Assembly (NCBI GenBank): GCA_030605045.1
Contig: JAUWBK010000043.1
Span: 1-8,239 of the forward strand
DNA length: 8,239 bases
Origin: Dehalococcoidia bacterium
Lineage (GTDB): Bacteria; Chloroflexota; Dehalococcoidia; Dehalococcoidales; RBG-16-60-22
Direction: 5' to 3'
The notes below the pieces were generated by a model. The model saw nothing but the letters and a program-made list of their open reading frames with translations, ran no database searches and was not told the origin of the DNA. The position numbers and the translations under genes were made by a program. This document shows positions 1 through 6,022 of the stretch, piece by piece. Positions within the stretch are counted from its first letter, which is position 1. Each line of letters begins with the position of its first letter.

Positions 1-465
1 GTCGATAAATCTGTGGCCAAGGAGCATGGCATAACCCTGGTGAGCCTGCCGGAACTACTCAAGGAGTCAGATTACATCTCGATGCACACCTTCCTGAATA
101 AGGAAACCTGGCATCTCATCGGTGAAAAGGAATTCAGACAAATGAAACCAGGCGCTTATTTTATCAATACGTCTCGAGGTTCAGTCGTCGATGAGGCGGC
201 GCTGATTAAGGCTCTGCAGGAGAGGTGGATAGCTGGCACTGGACTGGACGTCTTCGAAAAGGAACCGGTTGACCCAGATAATCCGCTGCTGAAGATGGAT
301 AATGTTGTCGTTGTCCCTCACTCCGCTTCTTATTCCGATGCCGCTTTTAAGCGGCTAAGGGCAAGTGTGGGGCAGGAGGCAGCTAGAGTGCTCAGCGGGC
401 GGTGGCCCAAGAATGTGGTCAATAAAACGGTTAAGCCCAAAGTTAATTTAGTCAAGGGAGACTGA
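1..465 (+). CDS. D-2-hydroxyacid dehydrogenase (phosphoglycerate dehydrogenase/CtBP-like), 3' part only
   Basis: The frame is open from base 1 and ends at TGA 463-465, so only the last 154 residues are in the window. They cover the end of the NAD-binding domain and the C-terminal catalytic strand of the D-isomer-specific 2-hydroxyacid dehydrogenase family, which interconverts 2-hydroxy and 2-oxo acids with NAD(H). Visible signatures are INTSRGSVVDE (residues 55-65, catalytic Arg59), GLDVFEKEP (81-89, catalytic Glu88) and VPHSASYSD (106-113, catalytic His107). The PHSAxYS version of the last motif, with the ending NVVNK, resembles the CtBP-like branch more than classical SerA, which has PHIGG or PHIAG. 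No ACT domain follows, so serine-type feedback control is not expected. The true substrate cannot be told from this fragment. The start lies upstream of the window. Confidence 0.9.
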   Translation, partial: VDKSVAKEHGITLVSLPELLKESDYISMHTFLNKETWHLIGEKEFRQMKPGAYFINTSRGSVVDEAALIKALQERWIAGTGLDVFEKEPVDPDNPLLKMDNVVVVPHSASYSDAAFKRLRASVGQEAARVLSGRWPKNVVNKTVKPKVNLVKGD

Positions 466-474
466 AGAGAGGTT

Positions 475-531
475 ATGAAAGACAGGCCGAAGATCACCAA
501 GCACAGCAAGGGCGTGGCTGTATACGATTAG
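475..531 (+). other. 18-codon open frame, possible remnant of a truncated gene
   Basis: An ATG at 475 lies 9 bases after the dehydrogenase stop and has a purine-rich AGAGAGG (466-472) just before it, so it could be translated as the next cistron. It encodes only 18 residues (MKDRPKITKHSKGVAVYD) before TAG. The peptide is soluble and basic and reads like the N-terminus of a longer protein, but no continuation is seen in this or the other frames. It may be the stump of a gene lost when the convergent ridA/PLP-enzyme block arrived, or it may be chance. I do not recognise it. Confidence 0.2.
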
Positions 532-582
532 CCGATATCAAAAATCGAAAGACACAGCTTTTATTGAGCCTTTCTGTTTGCC

Positions 583-1704
583 CTAGTAATTTAATAGTTT
601 TAACATCTTTTCCGTTGTCTTTAGTCCGTGTCCGGTAAAAACGGAAACAATGACTTCAGCAGAATTTGATTGCGGCAAGTATTTTTTTATTCCGGCAATG
701 GTTGCCGCCGCGGTAGGCTCAATATAGTATCCTTTTTGACAAGTTTCTTTTAATGATTCTTTAATTTCAGGCTCACTAACGGCTATAAAACTGCCTTGGC
801 TCTGCTTGACGGTGGCAACAATCTGTTTTCCCCTAATCGGCTCCGCAATGGCGATTCCTTCGGCAAGCGTTTCCTTTTTGTTTATCGTGGGAATTTCGGC
901 TAAATTTTCCCGGAAAGCCCGGTACAAAGGAGCGCAGTTTTCCGATTGCACAGCAATAATTTTAGGTATCTTAGCAATAATTCCGGCCTGCCGAAGCTCT
1001 TTAAAGCCAATATAGGCCCCTAATAAGAGAGTCCCATTGCCCACCGGTAGAATAACTGTGTCGGGAGATTGCCAGCCAAGCTGTTCACAAATTTCGAACG
1101 CAAAAGTTTTGGTTCCCTGAAAGAAGAACGGATTCCAGGAGTGACTGGCGTAATAGACTCTTTCCGCCACTTTCAGAACCGCCTTCGCAGTATCTTCTCT
1201 GGTACCGGGAGTCTTATTTAATTTGGCTCCGTAAAGTTGTATCTGGGCTACCTTCGCCACGGCCGTATCTTCGGGAACGAAAATGTTACACTCAATATCA
1301 GCTTTGGCGCAGTAAGCTGATATTGCTGAACCGGCATTCCCCGAAGAGTCCTCAACGACTTCCTTAATACCCAGCTCTTTTACTTTACTGATCAGAACCG
1401 AAGCGCCTCTGTCCTTATAAGATCCAGTTGAGAACAATTGGTCTTGCTTCATCAAAACGGGTTTACCGTCAAAATTTACTTCAGTCAATGGGGTAAAGCC
1501 CTCAGCAAAAGAAACGATATTGGCATCATTTTGGATGGGAATTGCTTCCCGGTACCGCCACATAGTTGGCTTTCTTTGTCTGATTTTTACTAAATCAAAA
1601 ACTGCCTCAAACTCGATATCCAAAGTGGAACCGCAATCGCATTTCCACCTTGGCTCATCCAGTGAGTAAGTTGCCTTGCATTTCGTGCAGATAAATTGGT
1701 TCAT
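583..1704 (-). CDS. thrC: Threonine synthase-like PLP-dependent enzyme with N-terminal zinc ribbon
   Basis: This 373-residue enzyme belongs to the fold-type II PLP family. Threonine synthase converts O-phosphohomoserine to threonine and phosphate in the cytoplasm. An N-terminal zinc ribbon is visible (Cys6, Cys9, Cys22, Cys24), as in archaeal-type threonine synthases and cysteate synthases. It is followed by FAEGFTPL (66-73), GSYKDRG (94-100, Schiff-base Lys97), DSSGNAG (119-125, substrate/cofactor loop), PVGNGTLL (220-227, phosphate-binding loop) and FTGHGLK (356-362). The last motif is typical of threonine synthase. The frame stays open to 1854, but that extension overlaps ridA and looks non-native. 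I chose ATG 1704 because the zinc ribbon begins right after it. The gene lies 31 bases downstream of ridA in the same direction and probably shares its transcript. The motif GSYKDRG replaces the usual GSFKDRG. A threonine/serine dehydratase-like or cysteate synthase-like activity cannot be excluded. Confidence 0.83.
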   Translation of the reverse strand: MNQFICTKCKATYSLDEPRWKCDCGSTLDIEFEAVFDLVKIRQRKPTMWRYREAIPIQNDANIVSFAEGFTPLTEVNFDGKPVLMKQDQLFSTGSYKDRGASVLISKVKELGIKEVVEDSSGNAGSAISAYCAKADIECNIFVPEDTAVAKVAQIQLYGAKLNKTPGTREDTAKAVLKVAERVYYASHSWNPFFFQGTKTFAFEICEQLGWQSPDTVILPVGNGTLLLGAYIGFKELRQAGIIAKIPKIIAVQSENCAPLYRAFRENLAEIPTINKKETLAEGIAIAEPIRGKQIVATVKQSQGSFIAVSEPEIKESLKETCQKGYYIEPTAAATIAGIKKYLPQSNSAEVIVSVFTGHGLKTTEKMLKLLNY

Positions 1705-1735
1705 CGTTTTTCCGATTACTTTCCCTTGGTCAAGA

Positions 1736-2116
1736 TTATTTCTCAAGTGTCGCCATAGCTTCAATCTCGACTTGAAATCCAAAATGCAAATTTCTGGTTG
1801 GCACCATAGAGCGTGCTGGACGATGCTCGCCAAAAATTCTGGCATAGACGGCATTCACCCGAGACCATAATTCAATATCGGAAAGGTAAACCGTAGTTTT
1901 GAGCACTTGACTTAGGCTAGAGCCGGCAGCTTTAAGGATCTCAGATAAGTTGCTTAATGCTTGTTCCGTTTGTTCTTCAATCGGGCCAGTACGTTTCTCT
2001 CCGGTCTTGGGGTCTATTGGTAGCTGTCCAGAAACATAAACGGTATTATGATGAACTATCGCTTGTGAGTAATGCCCTGCCGGTTTTGGGGCATTTTCGG
2101 TTAAAATTGCTTCCAT
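1736..2116 (-). CDS. ridA: RidA/YjgF/UK114 family enamine/imine deaminase
   Basis: This 126-residue protein has the usual RidA length. RidA trimers hydrolyse reactive enamine/imine intermediates such as 2-aminoacrylate, released by PLP enzymes, to 2-oxo acids and ammonia. Signatures seen are PKPAGHYSQAIV near the N-terminus, VYVSGQLPIDPKTGE, the helix rich in EQTEQALSNLSEILKAAG, and PARSMVP followed by VEIEAMA at the C-terminus. The Arg of PARS corresponds to the catalytic Arg105 of E. coli RidA. The frame runs back to 2203, but ATG 2116 is the right start: a perfect GGAGGTGAT ribosome binding site sits 7 bases before it, the family N-terminus begins there, and the predicted promoter lies inside the longer frame. 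It is the first gene of a two-gene block with the threonine synthase-like enzyme, a pairing that fits removal of enamine by-products. Confidence 0.92.
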   Translation of the reverse strand: MEAILTENAPKPAGHYSQAIVHHNTVYVSGQLPIDPKTGEKRTGPIEEQTEQALSNLSEILKAAGSSLSQVLKTTVYLSDIELWSRVNAVYARIFGEHRPARSMVPTRNLHFGFQVEIEAMATLEK

Positions 2117-2123
2117 TTTACCT

Positions 2124-2132
2124 ATCACCTCC
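2124..2132 (-). promoter_or_regulatory. Ribosome binding site of ridA
   Basis: On the minus strand this reads GGAGGTGAT, fully complementary to the 16S rRNA tail, and is 7 bases from ATG 2116. It decides the start against the longer frame that opens at 2203. Confidence 0.85.
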
Positions 2133-2156
2133 GTTTCTCTCGTATCAACTGCCGCT

Positions 2157-2185
2157 ATTCTGAACCACTGCTCGCTGGCTGTCAA
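2157..2185 (-). promoter_or_regulatory. Predicted sigma70-type promoter of ridA and the PLP enzyme gene
   Basis: On the minus strand a perfect -35 box TTGACA (2180-2185) is followed after 17 bases by CAGAAT (2157-2162, four of six matches to TATAAT). Transcription would begin near 2150 and give a leader of about 34 bases before ATG 2116. Prediction from consensus only. Confidence 0.55.
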
Positions 2186-2275
2186 TGCCTCGCGTAAGCC
2201 CAAAATCAGCTCCCTGTAACCTGTCCAATATTGGCTGGCTGAAATAGAATGTGTGACTTATCACCCCTAATTATG

Positions 2276-2305
2276 TTAGTATATGGCTATCTAATGTAGT
2301 ATAAT
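2276..2305 (+). promoter_or_regulatory. Candidate promoter of the TRAP transporter operon
   Basis: A perfect -10 box TATAAT (2300-2305) lies in an A+T-rich stretch. The best-placed -35 is TTAGTA (2276-2281, three of six matches, spacer 18). Transcription would start near 2312 and give a leader of about 130 bases. The weak -35 suggests an activator, or that another sigma factor is used. Confidence 0.4.
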
Positions 2306-2320
2306 CTTAGATAAATGTCA

Positions 2321-2366
2321 GCCCTTAACGGGCAACCTAAAATTTATGGGGAGAATGCCCCAAAAT
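2321..2366 (+). promoter_or_regulatory. Two short hairpins in the TRAP operon leader
   Basis: The first hairpin pairs GCCC (2321-2324) with GGGC (2330-2333) across a five-base loop. The second pairs ATTT and TGGGG (2342-2345, 2347-2351, one bulged A) with CCCCA and AAAT (2358-2366) across a six-base loop. Neither is followed by a clear U-tract; the later T-run at about 2400-2405 is too far away. They may be a leader fold or 5' stabilisers. I do not recognise a riboswitch class. Confidence 0.3.
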
Positions 2367-2430
2367 GTAAAGAAGGGGGGTGACAGCGTTCAACAAAAAT
2401 TTTTTAAACAGCGAGTTCCCAATAACTAAA

Positions 2431-2438
2431 AAGGAGGG
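2431..2438 (+). promoter_or_regulatory. Ribosome binding site deciding the TTG start of the TRAP binding protein
   Basis: AAGGAGGG sits 5 bases before TTG 2444. The lipoprotein signal peptide begins directly at this TTG, and no in-frame ATG precedes the hydrophobic segment, so TTG is the start. Confidence 0.8.
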
Positions 2439-2443
2439 AAAAA

Positions 2444-3604
2444 TTGGGTAAAAGAACATTAGTATCTTTGGTTATGGTGATGGCATTGCTGAGTACTTTG
2501 GTTGCGGCTTGTGCTGCCCCAGCCCCGGCTCCAGCCCCTGCCCCTGCCCCGGCTCCCGCTCCAGCACCAGCGCCAGCTCCGGCTCCCGCACCTGCACCAG
2601 CTCCGGCTCCAGCGCCCGCCCCAGCTCCAGCGCCGGCAGCGCCAGCGGAGGTAATTACCTGGAAAGTCCAATGCCACAATCCATCCGGCACCCCGATGTA
2701 CGTAGGACTCGAAGAGACAGCTGACCTGATTGCCAGAGCCAGTGGCGGACGTCTGGTTTGGCAGATTTATCCGGCTGGTGCCCTCGTTGAAGCGACAAAG
2801 GAGTTTGACGGGGTACACGGGGGCATATTAGAGGCTGGCACGGGTGCTGCCAGTTATTGGCGGGATAAATTCAATGCCGCTGGTATGTTCACTTTCACCG
2901 TTGCCGGGCTGAGTCCTATGGAGTCTCTTTACTGGTTCGAGACGGGAGGAGGTAAGGAGCTACTTCACCGGATGATTGCGGATTACGATGTGCAGTGTTT
3001 CTCTGGCGAGATTACTCCTCCGGAGATATTCCTCCAGTCCACTAAACCCTTAGATACTCTGGACGACATCAAGGGGTTAAAGATTCGTACTGCCGGTGAC
3101 GATGGAGAAATCTTCGACCGGATGGGCGCGTCAGCAATTTTCCTGCCCGCCGGAGAAATTTATGAATCTCTGCAGCGTGGAGTAATCGACGCCGCTCAAT
3201 TGAGCACCCCGGCACTGGACTGGTCATTTGGCATGCAGGAGGTGGCTGACTATCTCTATCTCTCCGGAGTCCGCCAGCCCGCAGACTGGACTCTGTTCTT
3301 TGTTAAGAAATCAGAGTTTGAGGCGCTACCGGATGACCTCAAAAGAATAGTGGAGGCGGAGATGGCAGCGTTGACACCGAGGTTCTATGCTTGGCTGATG
3401 ACAGAGGATATTGAAGCAATGGAGAAGTTCATAGCTTACGGCACCAACATTGCTCCAGCTTCCCGGGAGATAGTAGATGAGCTGGCGAAACAAGCCAGGA
3501 TCTTCTACGAAGAGAAAGCCGCCGAGGATATCTTCTTTGCCGAAGTGATAAATTCCATCTGGGATTTCCAAGACCTCTATCGAGCAACTTGGGAGCGTCT
3601 CTAG
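2444..3604 (+). CDS. dctP: TRAP transporter solute-binding lipoprotein (DctP family, FcbT1-like) with Ala-Pro linker
   Basis: This 386-residue binding protein captures the solute outside the membrane and delivers it to the DctQM permease. A lipoprotein signal peptide is visible: positive GKR, a hydrophobic core, and lipobox LVAAC with Cys23 as the lipidated residue. Residues 25-64 are twenty uninterrupted Ala-Pro pairs, forming a stiff tether. The DctP domain runs from about residue 70 to 386. It contains LDTLDDIKGLKIRT (203-216), whose Arg215 matches the conserved Arg that grips the substrate carboxylate in this family, and FLPAGEIYESLQRGVIDAA after it. Overall features resemble the mannitol/chloroaromatic (FcbT1) branch, which also contains 2-oxo-acid binders, so an organic acid is the likely substrate. 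It starts at TTG with a strong ribosome binding site. It leads the operon and is separated from the permease genes by 82 bases carrying two hairpins. Confidence 0.92.
   Translation: MGKRTLVSLVMVMALLSTLVAACAAPAPAPAPAPAPAPAPAPAPAPAPAPAPAPAPAPAPAPAPAAPAEVITWKVQCHNPSGTPMYVGLEETADLIARASGGRLVWQIYPAGALVEATKEFDGVHGGILEAGTGAASYWRDKFNAAGMFTFTVAGLSPMESLYWFETGGGKELLHRMIADYDVQCFSGEITPPEIFLQSTKPLDTLDDIKGLKIRTAGDDGEIFDRMGASAIFLPAGEIYESLQRGVIDAAQLSTPALDWSFGMQEVADYLYLSGVRQPADWTLFFVKKSEFEALPDDLKRIVEAEMAALTPRFYAWLMTEDIEAMEKFIAYGTNIAPASREIVDELAKQARIFYEEKAAEDIFFAEVINSIWDFQDLYRATWERL
2516..2635 (+). repeat. In-frame (Ala-Pro)20 coding repeat
   Basis: Twenty consecutive GCN-CCN codon pairs encode an uninterrupted Ala-Pro run just after the lipidated Cys. 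All four Ala and four Pro codons are mixed, so the DNA is not an exact tandem repeat even though the peptide is perfectly periodic. It forms the flexible-to-rigid linker between the membrane anchor and the binding domain. Confidence 0.95.
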
Positions 3605-3613
3605 GTTCATCTC

Positions 3614-3649
3614 TCCCCTGCTTTGAGAGAATGCTCTCAAAGCAGGGGA
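3614..3649 (+). terminator. Strong intercistronic hairpin after dctP (attenuator or mRNA stabiliser)
   Basis: A perfect 16-bp stem (3614-3629 with 3634-3649, core CCCCTGCTTTGAGAG) closes on a four-base loop AATG, ten bases after the dctP stop. No U-tract follows, so it is not a canonical intrinsic terminator. Its position suits 3'-end protection of the dctP message or partial attenuation, giving more binding protein than permease. Confidence 0.75.
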
Positions 3650-3683
3650 CCCTCTTCAAGTTATGAGAAAATCACCTTGAGGG
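3650..3683 (+). promoter_or_regulatory. Second hairpin covering the dctQ ribosome binding site
   Basis: Directly abutting the first hairpin, CCCTC (3650-3654) and AAG (3658-3660, after a three-base bulge) can pair with CTTGAGGG (3676-3683) across a 15-base loop. That paired strand contains the GAGGG that serves as the dctQ ribosome binding site, 3 bases before ATG 3687. Folding would lower dctQ translation relative to dctP. Inferred from base complementarity. Confidence 0.4.
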
Positions 3684-3686
3684 TTT

Positions 3687-4196
3687 ATGCGAAAGTTAGT
3701 CAGGATTATTGATGCCATCAGTGGCTACACTGGTTGGTTTGCTAAGTGGCTTGTTTATGCCCTGATTTTGGTCGTCGCCTATGATGTCGTCATGAGATAC
3801 GTCTTCAATGCGCCACCGGTGTGGGCCTACGACATGGTCATTATGCTGGGCGGCACCATCTATGTTCTGGCCTGGGCATATACCCATCGCTATCGCGGGC
3901 ACGTCAGAGTCGATGTTATTTACACGCATCTTTCCCCCAGAACCAAGGCGATCATTGATGCCGCCAGCACCCTAGTTCTTCTCTTCCCGTTGCTGGCACT
4001 CCTGGTACATGAATCTTTCTTATGGCAATGGAAGGCTTGGGAAATTAATGAGAGATTCATGGAGACCTATTGGTACCCGCCAGCAGCTCCGTTTAGAACC
4101 ATGGTCTGGATAGGTTTTTGCTTGCTTTCTCTTCAAGTTATAGCCCACTTTATTCGCGATTTATACTTCTCGGTAAAGAATAAGCCCTATGATTGA
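3687..4196 (+). CDS. dctQ: TRAP transporter small membrane subunit (DctQ family, FcbT2-like)
   Basis: This 169-residue protein has the normal DctQ length and four predicted membrane helices (about residues 17-37, 47-66, 88-110, 134-157). DctQ binds the large DctM subunit and is required for transport. Family marks are VVMRYVFNAPPVWAYD (34-49) and GHVRVDVIY (71-79), the latter a typical DctQ signature between helices 2 and 3. The start ATG 3687 has GAGGG just before it at short spacing, within a predicted hairpin. Its stop TGA (4194-4196) overlaps the dctM start by 8 bases, so the two membrane subunits are probably translationally coupled and made in equal amounts. Confidence 0.9.
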   Translation: MRKLVRIIDAISGYTGWFAKWLVYALILVVAYDVVMRYVFNAPPVWAYDMVIMLGGTIYVLAWAYTHRYRGHVRVDVIYTHLSPRTKAIIDAASTLVLLFPLLALLVHESFLWQWKAWEINERFMETYWYPPAAPFRTMVWIGFCLLSLQVIAHFIRDLYFSVKNKPYD

Positions 4197-5523
4197 ACTA
4201 AGCCCAGAACTTATTACTATACTAATGCTGGGGGGGTTGCTGGTAGGGGTTTTGACCGGTTTTCCGGTAGCTTTCGTAATCGGTGCTATAGCCTTAGCCT
4301 TTGGATTTTTGGTATGGGGGGATATAGTAGGTCAGCTACTCTACGGCCGCATTTTTATGATCGTAAAGAATTATATCCTTCTGGCAGTTCCCCTTTTTGT
4401 TTTTATGGGGCTGATGCTGGAACGTTCTGGGATAACCGAGAAATTGTATGATGGCTTATACCTGTGGCTCGGTGGGTTCAGGGGCGGGCTGGCGATAACT
4501 ACTGTGCTAATCGGTACCATCCTGGCGGCCTGTGTCGGCATAATTGCCGCCTCGGTCACCATGCTATCAATTATTGCCGTGCCACACATGGTAAAGCGAG
4601 GCTATAGCAAAAGTATGGCCAGTGGCTCAACGTGTGCCGGCGGCACTCTGGGTATTCTCATCCCACCCAGTGTTATGTTAGTTTTTTATGGACCAATGGC
4701 CGAGATCTCGGTGGGAAAGTTATTTTTCGCCGCCTTTCCCGCTGGCCTTGTCCTTTCCGCTTTATATTGCAGCTATATTACCCTTCGCAGTTTACTCCAA
4801 CCTGAGATTGCACCATCAGTGCCACTGGAAGAAAGGGCAGTCCCCTTCATTAAAAAAACAACCATACTGCTTACCTCGCTGGTTCCACCAGTGCTCCTTA
4901 TCCTGTCAGTGCTGGGCACTATCTTCTTTGGCATAGCGGCTCCCACTGAGGCTGCCGGTGTCGGTGCCTTTGTCGCCACACTTCTGGCTTTAGCCTACCG
5001 CAGGCTTAACTGGCAAGTCTTCAAAGAAGTAGGACTCGGGACGGTGAGGACCTGCGGCATGATATTTCTTTTTCTGGTCATGTCTATTGCCTTCGTCGGC
5101 GTATTTATTGGTGCTGGGGGCGGCGAAGTGGTCAAAAACTTCATTCTGGCCACCCCCTTTGGCAAGTGGGGTGCCTTTGCCGTCATCATGCTCATCTGCT
5201 TTATCTTGGGCATGTTTATTGACTGGATGGGCATAGTCCTCATCATGGTTCCCATAATAACACCCATCGCTGAAGTGCTGGGCTTCCATGAACTCTGGTT
5301 TGCCATGATGATCTGCGTTAATCTGCAGATGTCCTTCATGACACCTCCTTACGCTCCAGCTATATTCATCGCCCGAGGCGCTATTCCACCAGATTTGGAA
5401 GTGACTACAGGTGACATCATCCGTGGGATAGCCCCCTTCGTCTTTCTCGTCATGGTCGGGCTTGGGCTATTCATCGTTTTTCCACAGATACTCCTCTGGT
5501 TACCGGCGCAAATGATAAAATAG
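4189..5523 (+). CDS. dctM: TRAP transporter large membrane subunit (DctM family, FcbT3-like)
   Basis: This 444-residue integral membrane protein is the transport channel of the TRAP system and couples solute entry to a sodium or proton gradient. It is hydrophobic throughout, with about 11-12 helices. Family signatures are GTLGILIPPS (152-161), GIAAPTEAAGVGA (248-260), GMFIDWMGIVLIMVPI (341-356) and MSFMTPPYAPAIF (381-393). The stretch around residues 76-140 (LERSGITEKLYDGLYLWLGG onward) resembles the FcbT3 branch. The C-terminus ends naturally in PQILLWLP, so the gene is complete. No good ribosome binding site precedes ATG 4189. Translation is probably coupled to dctQ through the 8-base overlap. 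The TAG stop (5521-5523) lies within the 3' end of a tRNA gene on the other strand, which leaves no room for a terminator of its own. Confidence 0.93.
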   Translation: MIELSPELITILMLGGLLVGVLTGFPVAFVIGAIALAFGFLVWGDIVGQLLYGRIFMIVKNYILLAVPLFVFMGLMLERSGITEKLYDGLYLWLGGFRGGLAITTVLIGTILAACVGIIAASVTMLSIIAVPHMVKRGYSKSMASGSTCAGGTLGILIPPSVMLVFYGPMAEISVGKLFFAAFPAGLVLSALYCSYITLRSLLQPEIAPSVPLEERAVPFIKKTTILLTSLVPPVLLILSVLGTIFFGIAAPTEAAGVGAFVATLLALAYRRLNWQVFKEVGLGTVRTCGMIFLFLVMSIAFVGVFIGAGGGEVVKNFILATPFGKWGAFAVIMLICFILGMFIDWMGIVLIMVPIITPIAEVLGFHELWFAMMICVNLQMSFMTPPYAPAIFIARGAIPPDLEVTTGDIIRGIAPFVFLVMVGLGLFIVFPQILLWLPAQMIK

Positions 5524-5594
5524 CGCATACCGGATTCGAACCGGTGATCTCCTCCTTGAGAGGGAGGTGTCCTAAACCCCTAGACGAATGCGCC
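5521..5594 (-). tRNA. tRNA-Glu (anticodon CUC)
   Basis: On the minus strand a complete 74-base cloverleaf folds. The acceptor GGCGCAT pairs with ATGCGCT (first pair G-U), the D arm has stem GTCT/GGAC, the anticodon stem is CCTCC/GGAGG with loop CTCTCAA, and the T arm is ACCGG-TTCGAAT-CCGGT. The discriminator base is A. The anticodon CTC (5558-5560) reads GAG, glutamate. CCA is not encoded, because TTT follows, so it must be added by the CCA-adding enzyme. The gene runs towards dctM, and its last three bases coincide with the dctM stop codon. The body TTCGTCTAGGGGTTTAGGAC closely resembles known bacterial tRNA-Glu. Confidence 0.96.
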
Positions 5595-5713
5595 ACCTAA
5601 TAAATCTGGCTGAGCAAACAGGAACCATATCGAACTTTTTACGACCCGACTTGGTCCCAAGACTGCGTGAGCTACTTCAGAAGTTAGGGTCTTTGTAACC
5701 TCCAGCCGTAGCT

Positions 5714-5742
5714 ATTATAGCAGCACAGGCACAAAACGGCAA
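5714..5742 (-). promoter_or_regulatory. Predicted promoter of tRNA-Glu
   Basis: On the minus strand TTGCCG (5737-5742) and a perfect TATAAT (5714-5719) are separated by exactly 17 bases. Transcription would start near 5707 and read through about 110 bases of leader before the tRNA, which RNase P would remove. No closer promoter is evident. Confidence 0.6.
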
Positions 5743-5993
5743 CACGCAGGCTTTGCCATAGTCTTGAAAACTTGCTGTCTTTCCTCATAGGGTTGGCTAT
5801 GAGAGCTGGTTTTTGGACTTATTAGAGGCGTTGGCAATCGGCGACCAGGGGCTTAACATAGGCACAGGAGTTAATGTGAGAAATACTGGGTTGGCACTTT
5901 CTTTAGACCAATAAGATGCTGAAAGAGTTCGTGTTCTATAAACAGGCTAGTACGGTGCAAACGCTCCGTCCCATAACAGCATCAGTTTACCGC

Positions 5994-6022
5994 TTGTTTC
6001 GTTGCGGTTGGATTGCTACAAT
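5994..6022 (+). promoter_or_regulatory. Candidate extended -10 promoter of the methyltransferase/HgcAB-like operon
   Basis: TTGTTT (5994-5999) and TACAAT (6017-6022) are 17 bases apart, and the -10 is preceded by TGC, making an extended -10 (TGnTACAAT). Transcription would start near 6029, just ahead of ATG 6039. Because this lies inside the longer frame from 5916, it argues for the shorter protein. Confidence 0.4.

Larger units (their letters stand above)
2117..2443. other. Divergent intergenic region between ridA and the TRAP operon
   Basis: These 327 bases separate the two divergent transcription units. The ridA side holds the ribosome binding site and promoter listed separately. The middle (about 2260-2320) is A+T rich and carries the candidate TRAP promoter. 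The TRAP-proximal part contains two short hairpins and a G-run. I see no protein-coding gene, tRNA or known riboswitch. A 23-codon GTG frame (2380-2451) overlaps the TRAP start but has no convincing support. Confidence 0.6.

Noticed and set aside
1705..1854. N-terminal extension of the PLP enzyme back to ATG 1854
   Set aside because: It lies within ridA in another frame, and the zinc ribbon that normally opens the protein begins at the ATG at 1704.
2380..2451. 23-codon GTG frame ending inside the start of dctP, a possible leader peptide
   Set aside because: The G-run precedes the GTG without proper spacing, the peptide has no run of one amino acid that would suggest attenuation, and the overlap is easily due to chance.
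2404..2818. Long minus-strand frames across the TRAP gene, one reading as repeated Ala-Gly
   Set aside because: They are the mirror of the Ala-Pro repeat: alternating G+C-rich codons suppress stops in other frames. They have no ribosome binding site and no non-repetitive domain, and they oppose a clear gene.
5521..5594. Integrated element bounded by the tRNA-Glu 3' end
   Set aside because: No integrase, no direct repeat of the tRNA end and no phage-like genes are visible in the window. It is kept only as a speculative remark in the overlap finding.
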